Below, piece by piece: positions 33,772-43,503 of a DNA stretch of 64,000 nt. A program made the translations under genes and the position numbers. Under the pieces are notes generated by a model that saw nothing but the letters and a program-made list of their open reading frames with translations, made no database searches and was not told the DNA's origin. Each line of letters starts with the position of its first letter. Position 1 is the first letter of the stretch. The DNA is from Campylobacter concisus ATCC 51562 (lineage in GTDB: Bacteria > Campylobacterota > Campylobacteria > Campylobacterales > Campylobacteraceae), in contig NZ_ANNI01000008.1 in NCBI RefSeq assembly GCF_000466745.1, positions 61,731 to 125,730 of the forward strand, read 5' to 3'.

Positions 33772-35700
33772 CTAAAATAATAATCCATCGTTTTCTTGAT
33801 CTTGTATGATGTCATTTGCTGGCATATTTTGAGGTAGTGGTGAGTCGTTTGTGTAGTATTCGTCACTGCCACCATAATAGCCTTTATAAACACCATCTGG
33901 CTGCTCAAATGCACGTCTTAAAGTAGGATAAAGCTTAATGTAGCCTTCCATAAATTTTTTAAACACAGGTGCTGCTGTCCTGCCGCCGCCTTCAATCTTT
34001 TTCATAGGGCTGTTGTCGTCATTTCCGTACCAGATTATCGCTTCGATATCAGGTGAGTAACCACAAAACCAAGCATCGATGTTATTATTTGTTGTGCCGG
34101 TTTTGCCTGCTATTTGGATGCCATTTATTTTTGCGTTACGTCCAGTACCATTATTTACGACATTTTGAAGAAGTGTCGTCATCAAAAATGCCTGTTCTGG
34201 TTTTAGCACCTGCTTTCTTTGTGGTTCATAATCCATCGACGCACCAAAACTATTTTCTATATGCTTAATAAGTGTTGGCTCAACCATCTCGCCCTCATTT
34301 GGAAACATCGAGTAAAATTTTGCAAAATCAAGTGGCGAAATCCCAAAACTTCCAAGTGCGATAGATAAATTTTCAGGAATATCGTTAAAGCCCATATCAG
34401 TAAGCTGTTTACGAACCGAGCTAAGACCAAGATCGTTTAGCAAATTTATGGTTGCGAGGTTGCGCGACTGGGTTATGGCTGATTTTATAGTGATATAGCC
34501 TTGAAAGCCACCACTATAATTCTTTGGCGTCCACTCTTTGCCATTTCCCATGTCAAATGTCCTAGCGATATCAGCCACTTGAGAAACGACTGAGTAGCCG
34601 CTATCAAGTGCTATTTGATAGATAAACGGCTTAAAGCTTGATCCTGGCTGGCGCTTACTTTGAGTGGCGCGGTTATAGCTGCTTTTTGCGTAGTCAATAC
34701 CGCCAATTAGTGCCAAAATTTGACCGCTTTGTGGATGAGTAACTACTATAGCTCCATTTAGGATTTCTGCATTTGCTTTTTTATCGCGTTTTAAAATTTC
34801 ATTGTAGCCATAGACTAGAGCTTCTTGAGCGATCTTTTGAACGTTTAGATCAACTGTGCTTTGTATCTTATAGCCACCAGTTTTTATATCGTCAAATTTT
34901 TTAGAGGCCTCTTTTATTATCTCATCGACTACGTAAGGGGCTTTGTTTCTTGTGAGAGTATCGTCAAAGACTGCTGGTTCTTCAAGCACGCCTTTGCGGT
35001 ACTCGTCCTCGTTTATCCAGCCGATGCTATACATTCTCTCAAGCACTCTATTTGCACGGCTAAGTGATAGGTCAAGGTGCTTTGTAGGATCATAGGTGCT
35101 TGGCGCTTTTGGCAAGCCAACTAGCATGGCAACTTCTTTTATGCTTAGCTCATTTAGCTCTTTTCTAAAATATCCCTCAGCTGCTGTTTTTATGCCGTAG
35201 TAGCCATGTCCAAAATAGACGTGATTTAGGTATCTTTCGATGATATCTTCTTTGCTAAGCTCGCTTTCAAGCTTCATGGCAAGCACGATCTCTTTTATCT
35301 TTCTTGTAAATTTCTTCTCACGGCTTAGAGCCAAATTTTTAATGAGCTGTTGTGTTAGTGTTGAAGCTCCCTCGACTAGTTTTCTAGCTTTAATATCTTT
35401 TATGGCAGCTCTTGCCATAGCTTCTATGTTTATGCCACCATGCTCAAAGTAGCTTGTATCCTCGATAGCTACGAGCGCTTCGATGACACGCGGCGGGATG
35501 TCGTTATACTTTACGTAAATTCTATTTTCTTCAAAGATATTTGCGATGAGTTCGTTGTTTCTATCAAAAATTTGCGTTGTAAGCTTTGGTTTATAATCAA
35601 TAATAGCGTAAGCATCAAATCTAACTTGTGAGTAAAAATATAAAAATGCTCCGCCAAGCGAAATGGCAACTATAAAGATAAATGCCAAGATATATTTCAT
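33772..35700 (-). CDS. pbpA: Class A penicillin-binding protein (PBP1A type)
   Basis: A 642-residue bifunctional peptidoglycan synthase with an N-terminal membrane anchor. The glycosyltransferase 51 domain (about 50-230) shows EDTSYFEHGGIN and EGASTLTQQLIKNLAL, with the later EIVLAMKLE and IERYLNHVYFGHGYYG. The transpeptidase domain has active-site SSFKP, SQSRN-like SRN and KTGTT. It overlaps the maf start by 4 bases. C. jejuni has the same alaS-maf-pbpA association. Confidence 0.94.
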   Translation of the reverse strand: MKYILAFIFIVAISLGGAFLYFYSQVRFDAYAIIDYKPKLTTQIFDRNNELIANIFEENRIYVKYNDIPPRVIEALVAIEDTSYFEHGGINIEAMARAAIKDIKARKLVEGASTLTQQLIKNLALSREKKFTRKIKEIVLAMKLESELSKEDIIERYLNHVYFGHGYYGIKTAAEGYFRKELNELSIKEVAMLVGLPKAPSTYDPTKHLDLSLSRANRVLERMYSIGWINEDEYRKGVLEEPAVFDDTLTRNKAPYVVDEIIKEASKKFDDIKTGGYKIQSTVDLNVQKIAQEALVYGYNEILKRDKKANAEILNGAIVVTHPQSGQILALIGGIDYAKSSYNRATQSKRQPGSSFKPFIYQIALDSGYSVVSQVADIARTFDMGNGKEWTPKNYSGGFQGYITIKSAITQSRNLATINLLNDLGLSSVRKQLTDMGFNDIPENLSIALGSFGISPLDFAKFYSMFPNEGEMVEPTLIKHIENSFGASMDYEPQRKQVLKPEQAFLMTTLLQNVVNNGTGRNAKINGIQIAGKTGTTNNNIDAWFCGYSPDIEAIIWYGNDDNSPMKKIEGGGRTAAPVFKKFMEGYIKLYPTLRRAFEQPDGVYKGYYGGSDEYYTNDSPLPQNMPANDIIQDQENDGLLF

Positions 35701-36239
35701 AAAAATGCCTTTAATATTTTTAAATTTAGTCCCATGGCCGTGCTGGTTTCGCCGTGTTGGGAGATGATGTATTTTTTATTAAAATTTTCTATCGTCATGG
35801 CTCCAGCCTTGCCTTGCCACTCATTATTTTTTATGTATTCATTAAGGTCATGCTCGTCAAATTTTTTAAATTTATACATAGTTTTACTTACGTTTATAAG
35901 CTCAAATTCGCCTAAAAATATCATCGCCGTATAGACGCTGCATTCGTTGCCACTTTGTAAATTTAGCATGGCAATCGCTTCTTTTTCATCCTTTGCTTTA
36001 CCTAAAATTTTATCTCCACACGCCACACAGCTATCTGCAAAGAGTAAATTTTTAAGACCTATATTTTCTTTTAAAAATTGTTCTTTTTTAGCTTTTACGA
36101 CATTTTGGACATAAATTTCAGGCTTTACGTTTTTTTCTATCTTGCTCTCGTCAAACTGGAAAGAAATTTGAGTGAAATTTATGCCAGCATCTTTTAATAA
36201 ATTTGCCCTTGTTGGCGAGCTTGAAGCAAGTGTTATCAT
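35697..36239 (-). CDS. maf: Maf-family nucleotide pyrophosphatase
   Basis: A 180-residue Maf protein; the family hydrolyses non-canonical or pyrimidine nucleoside triphosphates and can inhibit septation when overproduced. The N-terminal [18 protein letters not shown], the LFADSCVACGDKILGKAKD segment and the C-terminal substrate loop WQGKAGAMTIENFNKKYI are present. Both ends overlap neighbours by 4 bases, so it belongs to the alaS-pbpA operon. Confidence 0.9.
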   Translation of the reverse strand: MITLASSSPTRANLLKDAGINFTQISFQFDESKIEKNVKPEIYVQNVVKAKKEQFLKENIGLKNLLFADSCVACGDKILGKAKDEKEAIAMLNLQSGNECSVYTAMIFLGEFELINVSKTMYKFKKFDEHDLNEYIKNNEWQGKAGAMTIENFNKKYIISQHGETSTAMGLNLKILKAFL

Positions 36240-36736
36240 AAAAATACCTTATAGCTTATGCCAAGATAAATAGCTGCTAGGGAAGCTAATAAATTTAGCG
36301 GTGTGAAGTAATAAATTATAACGATCAAACTCTCATTTAGCTCGATCATTTCATGCGATCTTAGTGCTTTTAAGGCCTTTTTGTATCTATAAAATATATA
36401 ACTTAAATTTAATAACAAAAATAGTTCTATTGCACATTTTGTTGCTACCATTGCACTTGCCATAGGATTTGTCAAATTTGTATCATAAAATCCAAAAATT
36501 ATAACTATGCTTGTCGCTATCACGCAAAGGATTAGTATGAAAATCGCAATGCCAAAGCGTCTTATAATGTGAAGTAAGATGTGATAGCGTTCCTTGTCTT
36601 CAAATTTATTTTTTATAAAGTAACTTCCAACAAGCACAAGACCGGCTTGTAGCCCCACAAAAAGAGCTACAAAGCATACATGCAAAAATAGTACTACTTG
36701 GTCAAATTTTATAAAAGCTATATCGTAATGACTCAT
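36236..36736 (-). CDS. Hypothetical inner-membrane protein
   Basis: A 166-residue protein with four hydrophobic helices (starting [23 protein letters not shown]). Histidines in the first and second helices ([11 protein letters not shown]) recall heme or copper membrane proteins, but I cannot assign a family. It lies between alaS and maf, overlapping each by 4 bases. Confidence 0.75.
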   Translation of the reverse strand: MSHYDIAFIKFDQVVLFLHVCFVALFVGLQAGLVLVGSYFIKNKFEDKERYHILLHIIRRFGIAIFILILCVIATSIVIIFGFYDTNLTNPMASAMVATKCAIELFLLLNLSYIFYRYKKALKALRSHEMIELNESLIVIIYYFTPLNLLASLAAIYLGISYKVFL

Positions 36737-39291
36737 TTTTCTAAGGCTTGCCTTGCGTACTCAAGTGAGTCTTTTATCGCATCTTCTATCATTGATGCAT
36801 CTTTGCCACCGGCTGTTGCAAAGTCATCTTTGCCACCGCCATTGCCACCTAGGATTTGCGCTGCAAATTTTACCCAAGCACCAGCTTTTAAAGGAGCATT
36901 TTTGACTCCAGCTGCAAGAGAAATTTTGCCACTCTCATCGGCTTGGATTAGCAAAATAGCAGCACTTTCATGCTCATTTTTAAACTCATCTATCAAGGTT
37001 TTTATATCTCCACCATCTACGCTTGTGACGCAAAGCTTGGTTTTATTTATATCTAAATAGACTAGCTCATGAGAATTTTTAGCATTTTTTAGTTTGTCTT
37101 TTAAAACTCTTAGTTCATTTTTTAGCTTTTTGACCGCATTTAGTGGCTCGGTGCTTTTTAGCTCATCTTTTAGCTCATCAAGCTCAGCTCTAAATGATTT
37201 TGCTAAATTTAGCGCAGCCCTTGAGCAAACAGCCTCAATACGCCTAACGCCAGCACTTACGCCACTCTCTTTTGTGATGAAAAACGATCCGATCTCGTCT
37301 ATATTTTTCACATGTGTGCCACCACAAAGCTCTTTGCTGACGTCGCCAAAGCTAACGACTCTTACATTATCAGCGTATTTTTCATTAAATAGTGCGATAG
37401 CTCCACTATTTTTAGCATCTTCAAGTTTCATAAGTTCTGTTTTTGAGTTAGCACCATTTAGTATCCACTCATTTACTAAATTTTCAACCTTTGAAATTTC
37501 TTCGCTAGTAAGTGCTTTTGGATGAGAGAAGTCAAACCTTAGCCTATCTGCTTCTACACTTGAGCCAGCTTGAGCGATATGCGTGCCAAGCACGTTTCTA
37601 AGGGCTGCATGAAGTAAGTGTGTGGCGCTGTGGTGACGTGCGATCTGGGCTCTATCACTGCCCACTTCAAGCTCTACTTCATCACCAACTTTTAGCGCTG
37701 CATTAGTTTTTACTAAAGATAAATTTAGTCCATGAAATTTTTGCGTATCAAGCACATTTGCTTTGTCTACTATCTTACCGCTATCACCGCACTGACCACC
37801 ACTTTGAGCGTAAAATGGAGTGACATCAAACATCACCCAACCCTCTTTGCCAGCATCTAAGCTATCTACATTTTTAAATTCCTCATCAAGTAGGGCTAGA
37901 ATTTTACTTTTACTTTTAAGCTCTTCGTAACCTATAAATTTATTCTCGCCAAATTTCTCAAGTAGCTCTTTAAAATCGCCCTTTGCACTCTTGTCGCCAC
38001 TGCCTTTCCAAGCAGCTTTTGCACGTGCTTTTTGCTCGCTCATAAGCTCATCAAACCTTGCCTCATCGACTTTTAAGCCTTTTTCTCTAAGCATATCAGC
38101 TGTTAGGTCAAGTGGGAAGCCAAATGTGTCATAAAGCTTAAACGCAGCCTCTCCACTAAAAATTTCTTTTGTATTTTTAAGCTCGCTCTCAAATAGCTCC
38201 AAGCCACTAGCGATTGTTGCCAAAAATCTCTCTTCCTCAAGCTTGATCTGCTCTTTTACAGTCGCTTTTTTCTCAGTTAAATAGGTGTAGTGCTCGCCCA
38301 TAAGCTCGCAAACTTTATCGACAAGCTTATACATAAATGGCTCTTTTATACCTAGCAAGTATCCATGGCGGATCGCACGGCGTAAGATACGGCGAAGCAC
38401 GTAGCCACGGCCTTCTTTATCAAATGTTGTACCTTGAGCTAGCAAAAATGTGACCGAGCGGATGTGATCGCTTATGACACGGTAGCTAGCGCCACTTTCA
38501 TAGACGTACGGCTTGCCACAAAGCTTTGCTACTTCGTTGATGAGTGGCATAAAAAGTGTGCTGTCGTAGTTGCTAAATTTACCTTGCAAAATAGCAGTAA
38601 CGCGCTCTAGCCCCATGCCTGTATCGATGCTTGGTTTTGGTAGTGGGCTTAGTTTGCCATCCGCGCTTCTTTCATACTGCATGAAAACAAGGTTCCAGAT
38701 CTCTAAAAATCTATCGCCATCGCCACCCATGTAGTCTTCAGGTGTGTTAAAGTGTTCAGCCCCTTGATCGTAGAAAATTTCACTGCAAGGGCCACATGGT
38801 CCAGTATCGCCCATCTGCCAGAAGTTATCATGATCACCAAAGCGGTAAATTCTCTCTTTTGCGATGTGAGTGTTCCAAATTTCAAACGCCTCATCGTCGC
38901 TTTCATGAACGGTCACATAAAGCTTATCTTTTGGCAGTTTTAGTACTTCTGTTACAAATTCCCAAGCGTAAGCGATCGCCTCTTTTTTGAAGTATTCACC
39001 AAAGCTAAAATTTCCTAGCATCTCAAAAAATGTGTGGTGGCGCGCTGTGTAGCCGACGTTATCTAGGTCGTTGTGCTTGCCGCCAGCTCTTATGCAGGTC
39101 TGACAGCTAGTGCGGATAGGTGGTGTTGGGCGTGGCACTTCGCCTGTGAAAATGCTCTTAAATGGAACCATGCCAGCATTTGTGAAAAGTAGCGTTGCAT
39201 CATTTGGCACGAGTGGTGCAGAAGCTACGACTTCATGACCTTTTGATTTAAAAAAATCAAGATATGCCTTTCTTATATCTAAATTTTGCAT
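36733..39291 (-). CDS. alaS: Alanyl-tRNA synthetase
   Basis: An 852-residue class II synthetase. The aminoacylation domain shows [31 protein letters not shown] and [14 protein letters not shown]; the editing domain has [12 protein letters not shown] and CGGTHV (zinc ligands); a coiled coil and the glycine-rich C-Ala domain ([16 protein letters not shown]) end it. It heads a minus-strand operon with the membrane protein, maf, pbpA and comEA-like genes, and is divergent from the oxidoreductase gene, as in C. jejuni. Confidence 0.96.
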   Translation of the reverse strand: MQNLDIRKAYLDFFKSKGHEVVASAPLVPNDATLLFTNAGMVPFKSIFTGEVPRPTPPIRTSCQTCIRAGGKHNDLDNVGYTARHHTFFEMLGNFSFGEYFKKEAIAYAWEFVTEVLKLPKDKLYVTVHESDDEAFEIWNTHIAKERIYRFGDHDNFWQMGDTGPCGPCSEIFYDQGAEHFNTPEDYMGGDGDRFLEIWNLVFMQYERSADGKLSPLPKPSIDTGMGLERVTAILQGKFSNYDSTLFMPLINEVAKLCGKPYVYESGASYRVISDHIRSVTFLLAQGTTFDKEGRGYVLRRILRRAIRHGYLLGIKEPFMYKLVDKVCELMGEHYTYLTEKKATVKEQIKLEEERFLATIASGLELFESELKNTKEIFSGEAAFKLYDTFGFPLDLTADMLREKGLKVDEARFDELMSEQKARAKAAWKGSGDKSAKGDFKELLEKFGENKFIGYEELKSKSKILALLDEEFKNVDSLDAGKEGWVMFDVTPFYAQSGGQCGDSGKIVDKANVLDTQKFHGLNLSLVKTNAALKVGDEVELEVGSDRAQIARHHSATHLLHAALRNVLGTHIAQAGSSVEADRLRFDFSHPKALTSEEISKVENLVNEWILNGANSKTELMKLEDAKNSGAIALFNEKYADNVRVVSFGDVSKELCGGTHVKNIDEIGSFFITKESGVSAGVRRIEAVCSRAALNLAKSFRAELDELKDELKSTEPLNAVKKLKNELRVLKDKLKNAKNSHELVYLDINKTKLCVTSVDGGDIKTLIDEFKNEHESAAILLIQADESGKISLAAGVKNAPLKAGAWVKFAAQILGGNGGGKDDFATAGGKDASMIEDAIKDSLEYARQALEK

Positions 39292-39458
39292 TTTTATCCT
39301 CGTTAGTTTTAAATTTTGCTCGATTTTAGCTAAAAATCGTTTGTAAATTTATAAAAAAATACAAAATTAATTTTTGCTTAATATATTTTATAAATTTATT
39401 TGTTTAAAAGCGATTTGCAATTAAAATATCTTAAAAATTTATAACTAAAAGGTCTTTA

Positions 39459-40328
39459 GTGAAACTCAGAATTGGCATTGTTGGATACAATCTAGTTGGC
39501 AAACGGCACTATATGGAGCTGAGGCGTTCTGACAAATTTGAAGTTTGTGGAGTTTTTGATAAAGAAAATAGAGATGATGCTTGCAGAGCTCCGTTTTTTG
39601 ATGAGTTTAAGAAATTTATAGAAGTAGCCCAGCCACAAGCTGTCGTACTTTGTCTGCCTCAACATGAGATCGTAGAGGCTTTTTGTCAGTGTGCAAAATA
39701 TTGCCAAAATATCTTGATTTCAAGGCCGATATTTAAAAGTGTAAGCGAGCTAAAAGAGATAAAATATGCTTCAGTGGTAAACAAAGTAAGAGTTTGTACT
39801 GGCGTTGATGAGCGCTTTAATCCGACCATCGTTTCATTAAAAAAGGCACTTTTAAAAGAAGAAGAAATTTATAGCATTTCAATTGCGCATTTTAGACCAC
39901 TTTGCGAAGGAAATATTATAAATGAGCTTTCACTTTGCGATATAGACCTTGCGAAAAATTTAGTAGATAGTGAAATTTGTAGCTTTTTTTATACTCAGGC
40001 AAATAAAACAAATACCAAAATATGCGACAATGTTGGAATAAACATTAAAATGAAAAATCAAATTTTGGTGAGTATTACTGATTCTTTTTGCGGCTCTTTA
40101 GAGCGTTTTAAAATAGAAGTAAATGCCAAAGAAGGTGTTTATTTTGGCGATCTTATTGATTATAAGCTTCATAGGGTTAATGAAAATGGTCAGATGAATT
40201 TAAAAACCGATCCTTTAAACAATGAAATAAAAGCCCAATATGATGCCTTTTATGATCTTTGTCAAAGCGGCGAAAGTAGCGAGCTTTCAAGCATTGATGA
40301 TGCGATAAAAATCAAAGAGCTATTTTGA
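39459..40328 (+). CDS. Gfo/Idh/MocA-family oxidoreductase
   Basis: A 289-residue NAD(P)-dependent oxidoreductase-like protein starting at GTG 39459 after AAAAGG. The Rossmann motif is GIVGYNLVGKRH, and the nicotinamide-side segment AVVLCLPQHEIVEAF is visible; the usual EKP motif is replaced by SRP. The substrate is unknown. It is next to hemH and divergent from alaS, the C. jejuni order. Confidence 0.8.
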   Translation: MKLRIGIVGYNLVGKRHYMELRRSDKFEVCGVFDKENRDDACRAPFFDEFKKFIEVAQPQAVVLCLPQHEIVEAFCQCAKYCQNILISRPIFKSVSELKEIKYASVVNKVRVCTGVDERFNPTIVSLKKALLKEEEIYSISIAHFRPLCEGNIINELSLCDIDLAKNLVDSEICSFFYTQANKTNTKICDNVGINIKMKNQILVSITDSFCGSLERFKIEVNAKEGVYFGDLIDYKLHRVNENGQMNLKTDPLNNEIKAQYDAFYDLCQSGESSELSSIDDAIKIKELF

Positions 40329-41281
40329 TGAAAAAGGCACTTTTGCTTTTGAATATGGGTGGGGCAAATAGCCTTGCTGATGTAGAAATTTTTCTAAAAA
40401 ATATGTTTAATGACCCGTATATTTTGGGTATAAAGAATAAATTTTTAAGAAAATTTGTGGCTTTTATGATCACAAAAGGTAGGCTAAAAACAGCTAAGCA
40501 TAACTACGAACAAATAGGTGGCAGATCACCTATTTGCGAGCTTACGGCTAAGCTTTGCGATAAAATTTCAAGCTTACAAAATGAGTTTGATGCAGTTGAT
40601 TTTGCGATGAACTATACTTCACCATTTGCAAAAGATGTACTTAAAAAATATGAAAATTTTGATGAGATAGTGCTTTTGCCACTTTATCCTCATCATTCAC
40701 AAACTACGATAACTTCGAGTTTAGATGATTTTAAAAAAGCAAAAGATGAGCTAGAGATAAAGGCTAAAATTTTGCTTTGCGGGCCATTTTATGATGATGA
40801 AATTTATAATAAAATCATAATCTCGCACATAAATGAAGCTATAAATAATATAGATGTAAGCGATGTGGAGCTTATCTTTTCGGCTCATTCGTTGCCTCAA
40901 AAGATTATCGATAAAGGCGATGTCTACGAAAAGCATATAAATGAGCATGTGCAAATTCTAAGCAAAATGATAAAAGATAACGGACTGAACTTCAAAGGGA
41001 TAAATTTAGCCTACCAATCGCGCCTTGGCCCTGTAAAATGGCTAGAGCCCTCACTAAATGAAATTTTGGCAAAGTGTAAGAGTAAAAAGGCTCTTATCTA
41101 TCCACTCTCTTTTTGTATTGATAACTCTGAGACTATTTTTGAGCTAGTTATTGAGTATGCAAAGATTGCAAAAGAGCTAAATTTTAGCTTCTACAAGGTT
41201 GTTTGGTGCCCAAATTTTAGTGATGAGTTTGCTGGTTTTATCTTACAAAAAGCAAAAACAGCTAAAGAGATTAACTTTTAG
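40328..41281 (+). CDS. hemH: Ferrochelatase
   Basis: Inserts iron into protoporphyrin IX, the last step of heme synthesis. The 317-residue protein starts LLLLNMGGANSL and carries the catalytic histidine in FSAHSLPQKI and the glutamate-bearing region IYPLSFCIDNSETIFEL. ATG 40328 overlaps the previous stop by one base; a TTG three bases earlier is possible. Together with the chu region the cell can both make heme and break it down. Confidence 0.93.
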   Translation: MKKALLLLNMGGANSLADVEIFLKNMFNDPYILGIKNKFLRKFVAFMITKGRLKTAKHNYEQIGGRSPICELTAKLCDKISSLQNEFDAVDFAMNYTSPFAKDVLKKYENFDEIVLLPLYPHHSQTTITSSLDDFKKAKDELEIKAKILLCGPFYDDEIYNKIIISHINEAINNIDVSDVELIFSAHSLPQKIIDKGDVYEKHINEHVQILSKMIKDNGLNFKGINLAYQSRLGPVKWLEPSLNEILAKCKSKKALIYPLSFCIDNSETIFELVIEYAKIAKELNFSFYKVVWCPNFSDEFAGFILQKAKTAKEINF

Positions 41282-41297
41282 GAATAAATCTTGCTTA
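41279..41297 (+). promoter_or_regulatory. Sigma-54-like promoter before the 153-residue gene
   Basis: TAGGAATAAATCTTGCTTA has GG at 41281-41282 and GC at 41293-41294, exactly 10 bases apart, with GGAA-N6-TTGCTT as in Campylobacter RpoN promoters and the flgF promoter of this window. It overlaps the end of hemH and lies about 37 bases before the next ATG. Confidence 0.6.
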
Positions 41298-41330
41298 TAA
41301 AATATATCTCAATACAGTAAAAGGAGATAT

Positions 41331-41792
41331 ATGAAGGTACAAAATAACGACATAATTGATTATTTATTGCAATCAGGCTCAATCAAAACTAAGAATAAAA
41401 AAAATAGTTTTGATGAAATTTTAAGCCTTGCTATGGACAAGATCGCAAGCGATGCAAAAATTTCAGATAAGGTTGAACAGTTTAAAAAAAGACTTACTGA
41501 AATCGGCGCAGTTGGTTTTATAAGTGAGCTAAATTCTAATAAAATAGAAGAAAAAATAGCCCAAAAGAAAAAGGAGCTAACTGAACTTCTAGGCATAGAT
41601 GATCCCGCAAAAACACAGGATCAAAAAAATGAGCTACTTAAGATAATGGATAAAATTTTAAGTGATTACCGCAAAGAGCTAAATGTAGCACTTGCTAATC
41701 AAGCTCTGCTAGAGAAGCAAAAAAATCTTAATAGTAAGAGTAGTAGCTCGGTTAATCTAAGTTCTGTTTTAAATGAGCTAGGACTTGCTTAA
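41331..41792 (+). CDS. Unrecognised 153-residue helical protein, probable RpoN target
   Basis: Soluble, Lys/Glu/Leu-rich, predicted mostly helical with coiled-coil stretches (about 25-60 and 70-130) and a serine-rich linker before a short C-terminal helix (SSVLNELGLA). It has no signal peptide. AAAGGAGATAT precedes the ATG. The sigma-54-like promoter suggests co-expression with flagellar genes, so a flagellar export chaperone, regulator or exported protein is a fair guess. I do not recognise the family. Confidence 0.75.
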   Translation: MKVQNNDIIDYLLQSGSIKTKNKKNSFDEILSLAMDKIASDAKISDKVEQFKKRLTEIGAVGFISELNSNKIEEKIAQKKKELTELLGIDDPAKTQDQKNELLKIMDKILSDYRKELNVALANQALLEKQKNLNSKSSSSVNLSSVLNELGLA

Positions 41793-41820
41793 AATTTATA
41801 TAAAAGATATTTAAGCCTAT

Positions 41821-41860
41821 ATAACTTTGCCAAAAATCTATATTTTTACGGCAAAGTTAT
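41821..41860. terminator. Long bidirectional hairpin between convergent genes
   Basis: ATAACTTTGCC (41821-41831) pairs with 41850-41860 and an inner AAAAAT/ATTTTT stem (41832-41837 with 41842-41847) closes on the loop CTAT. The right arm overlaps the last codons of pgpA. Confidence 0.7.
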
Positions 41861-42313
41861 GCCAAATTTTATAGTAGCTCCGTATATTATTGCGCTAATT
41901 ATTCCAGCAAAAAAGCCAGCTACCATATCATCGCCCATTACGCCAAGGCCACCTTTTACATTGCGGTCGATCCTGCCTATTATCGAAGGCTTTTTGATAT
42001 CAAGCACTCTAAAAAGCACAAGTGAGAGTATTAGCTGAGAGATCGTAGCTCCGCTAATGGCAATAGCAAGCCAAACTCCAGCAACTTCGTCTATAACGAT
42101 AAAACTTTCGTCGTGAGAATTTATCTTTTTTTCAAAATCATCTATAACGCTAATGCTTACCAAAAATAGCAAAATGCTAGCTAGAAAAAGTGTGGTTGAT
42201 GATAAAAAATAAAGCACAAAATAAGCTACCACAGCACCAGCTATAGAGCCCCAAGTACCAGGCGCTTTTGGCAAAAGTCCAAATCCAAAAAAAGTTAAAA
42301 ATAGTTTTTGCAT
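41846..42313 (-). CDS. pgpA: Phosphatidylglycerophosphatase A
   Basis: A 155-residue inner-membrane phosphatase that makes phosphatidylglycerol. The family pattern FGFGLLPKAPGTWGSIAGA, FIVIDEVAGVWLA and GRIDRNVKGGLGVMGDDMVAG (metal-binding acidic residues) is clear, with about four membrane helices. It follows the Sat-like gene by 8 bases, as in C. jejuni. Confidence 0.92.
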   Translation of the reverse strand: MQKLFLTFFGFGLLPKAPGTWGSIAGAVVAYFVLYFLSSTTLFLASILLFLVSISVIDDFEKKINSHDESFIVIDEVAGVWLAIAISGATISQLILSLVLFRVLDIKKPSIIGRIDRNVKGGLGVMGDDMVAGFFAGIISAIIYGATIKFGITLP

Positions 42314-42321
42314 AAATTTCC

Positions 42322-43503
42322 TTAAGTAAGTGATGACGTTTGATAAAGCTTCATAAGCTCTTCGTAAAAGTCACGGTCAGTTTTGTTTTCAAGCAGTCCC
42401 GAATTTACAAAAAGGTCATCGCAAAGCTTTTGCACGTCTTTGAAGCGATTTGTAAAGAGTTTGCTTAAAACCAGTGCAGAAATTTCTGGCCTCACAAGAA
42501 TAGCTGGTGGCATAATGCCATTAAATAGCAGCTCCTTGATGACATCTGGATGATATTTGATCTGATGATGTTGTCCGTGCGGGCAACTTTTGGTGCTAAC
42601 TAGCGTCTTGCATTTGTTGCAATAAACTAGCTCTGGCAGCACGATTACCTCTAAATTTAAGTCGTTTTTATAAATGTCAAGAATAGTATGAGCTTCATTG
42701 TGATCAAAAAACATTCCAATCCCTGAGTGGTTTTGTCCGATGACTAGCTTATTTGCCCCAAATCTTGAAGCAGCGATGCACTCAAGTGTTGGGTTTGCAT
42801 GTGAGCTAAAAAGAGTCGTGTTTTTTAGAGCAAAGACAAAGACCTTTTTTGTCGGCAAATAATTTTGTATAAAATAATCCAGCACTTGCTTTCTAATCTC
42901 GTAATCAACGTGCTTTTCTTCGCGTGTTCGTATTAAAAAAATGATTACTAAATCAGCCTTGTCAATCGTCATTCTAACAAGGCGCTCGTGAGCTCTATTA
43001 AATGGATCAGCCGTTAAAAAGACCGCCGTTATCTTTTTAGCACCATCTTCTTTTATTAGATCATTTAGTGCATTTTTGCTTATTTGCATACTTTCATCAT
43101 AAAGCTCAAATTTGCCACTAATACCGTATTTGCCTAAATTTAGCTCTTTATCATTGCTGGCTTCATTTGCTAAAAATATATTTTTAGCCCTCATGCTCTC
43201 GTCAAATTTAAAGATTTTAGCAACATTGATGTGCCCAACGATCTTACCATCAAGATTTAGATTTACCTTTTGTCCAGGAGCAAGCTTGCTAGCAATATTT
43301 TGATTTAGCTCGCCAAATGGAGCAAATCCAAAAGAATACGGCATCGGCTCGCCATTAAAATAGCCTTTTTTACTCACCTCTTTTATCTGTTCATCGTCCA
43401 TCAGCGAGTCGTAATCTGAGAGAATTTTATTTTTTATTAGCTCCAAAGCACCAAAAACTTCGGTATTGATTGAAATTTCACTATTTTTTCTTGCTGACGT
43501 CAT
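42322..43503 (-). CDS. ATP-sulfurylase-like protein with altered active site
   Basis: A 393-residue protein with the PUA-like N-domain and catalytic fold of sulfate adenylyltransferase, plus the zinc site Cys295, Cys298, Cys307 and His309 (YCNKC; KSCPHG). However, the catalytic QTRNPxHRxH motif reads LTADPFNRAH (residues 163-172), losing the Arg, Asn and first His, and GRDHAG reads GQNHSG (256-261). Sulfate activation is therefore doubtful; another adenylyl-transfer or a binding role is possible. ATG 43503 is chosen over an upstream start at 43545 that overlaps the regulator more deeply. C. jejuni has a similar gene in the same place. Confidence 0.7.
   Translation of the reverse strand: MTSARKNSEISINTEVFGALELIKNKILSDYDSLMDDEQIKEVSKKGYFNGEPMPYSFGFAPFGELNQNIASKLAPGQKVNLNLDGKIVGHINVAKIFKFDESMRAKNIFLANEASNDKELNLGKYGISGKFELYDESMQISKNALNDLIKEDGAKKITAVFLTADPFNRAHERLVRMTIDKADLVIIFLIRTREEKHVDYEIRKQVLDYFIQNYLPTKKVFVFALKNTTLFSSHANPTLECIAASRFGANKLVIGQNHSGIGMFFDHNEAHTILDIYKNDLNLEVIVLPELVYCNKCKTLVSTKSCPHGQHHQIKYHPDVIKELLFNGIMPPAILVRPEISALVLSKLFTNRFKDVQKLCDDLFVNSGLLENKTDRDFYEELMKLYQTSSLT

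Noticed and set aside
37094..37525. 143-codon plus-strand frame opposite alaS
   Set aside because: Serine-rich antisense shadow of Glu/Lys codons in a strongly conserved alaS.
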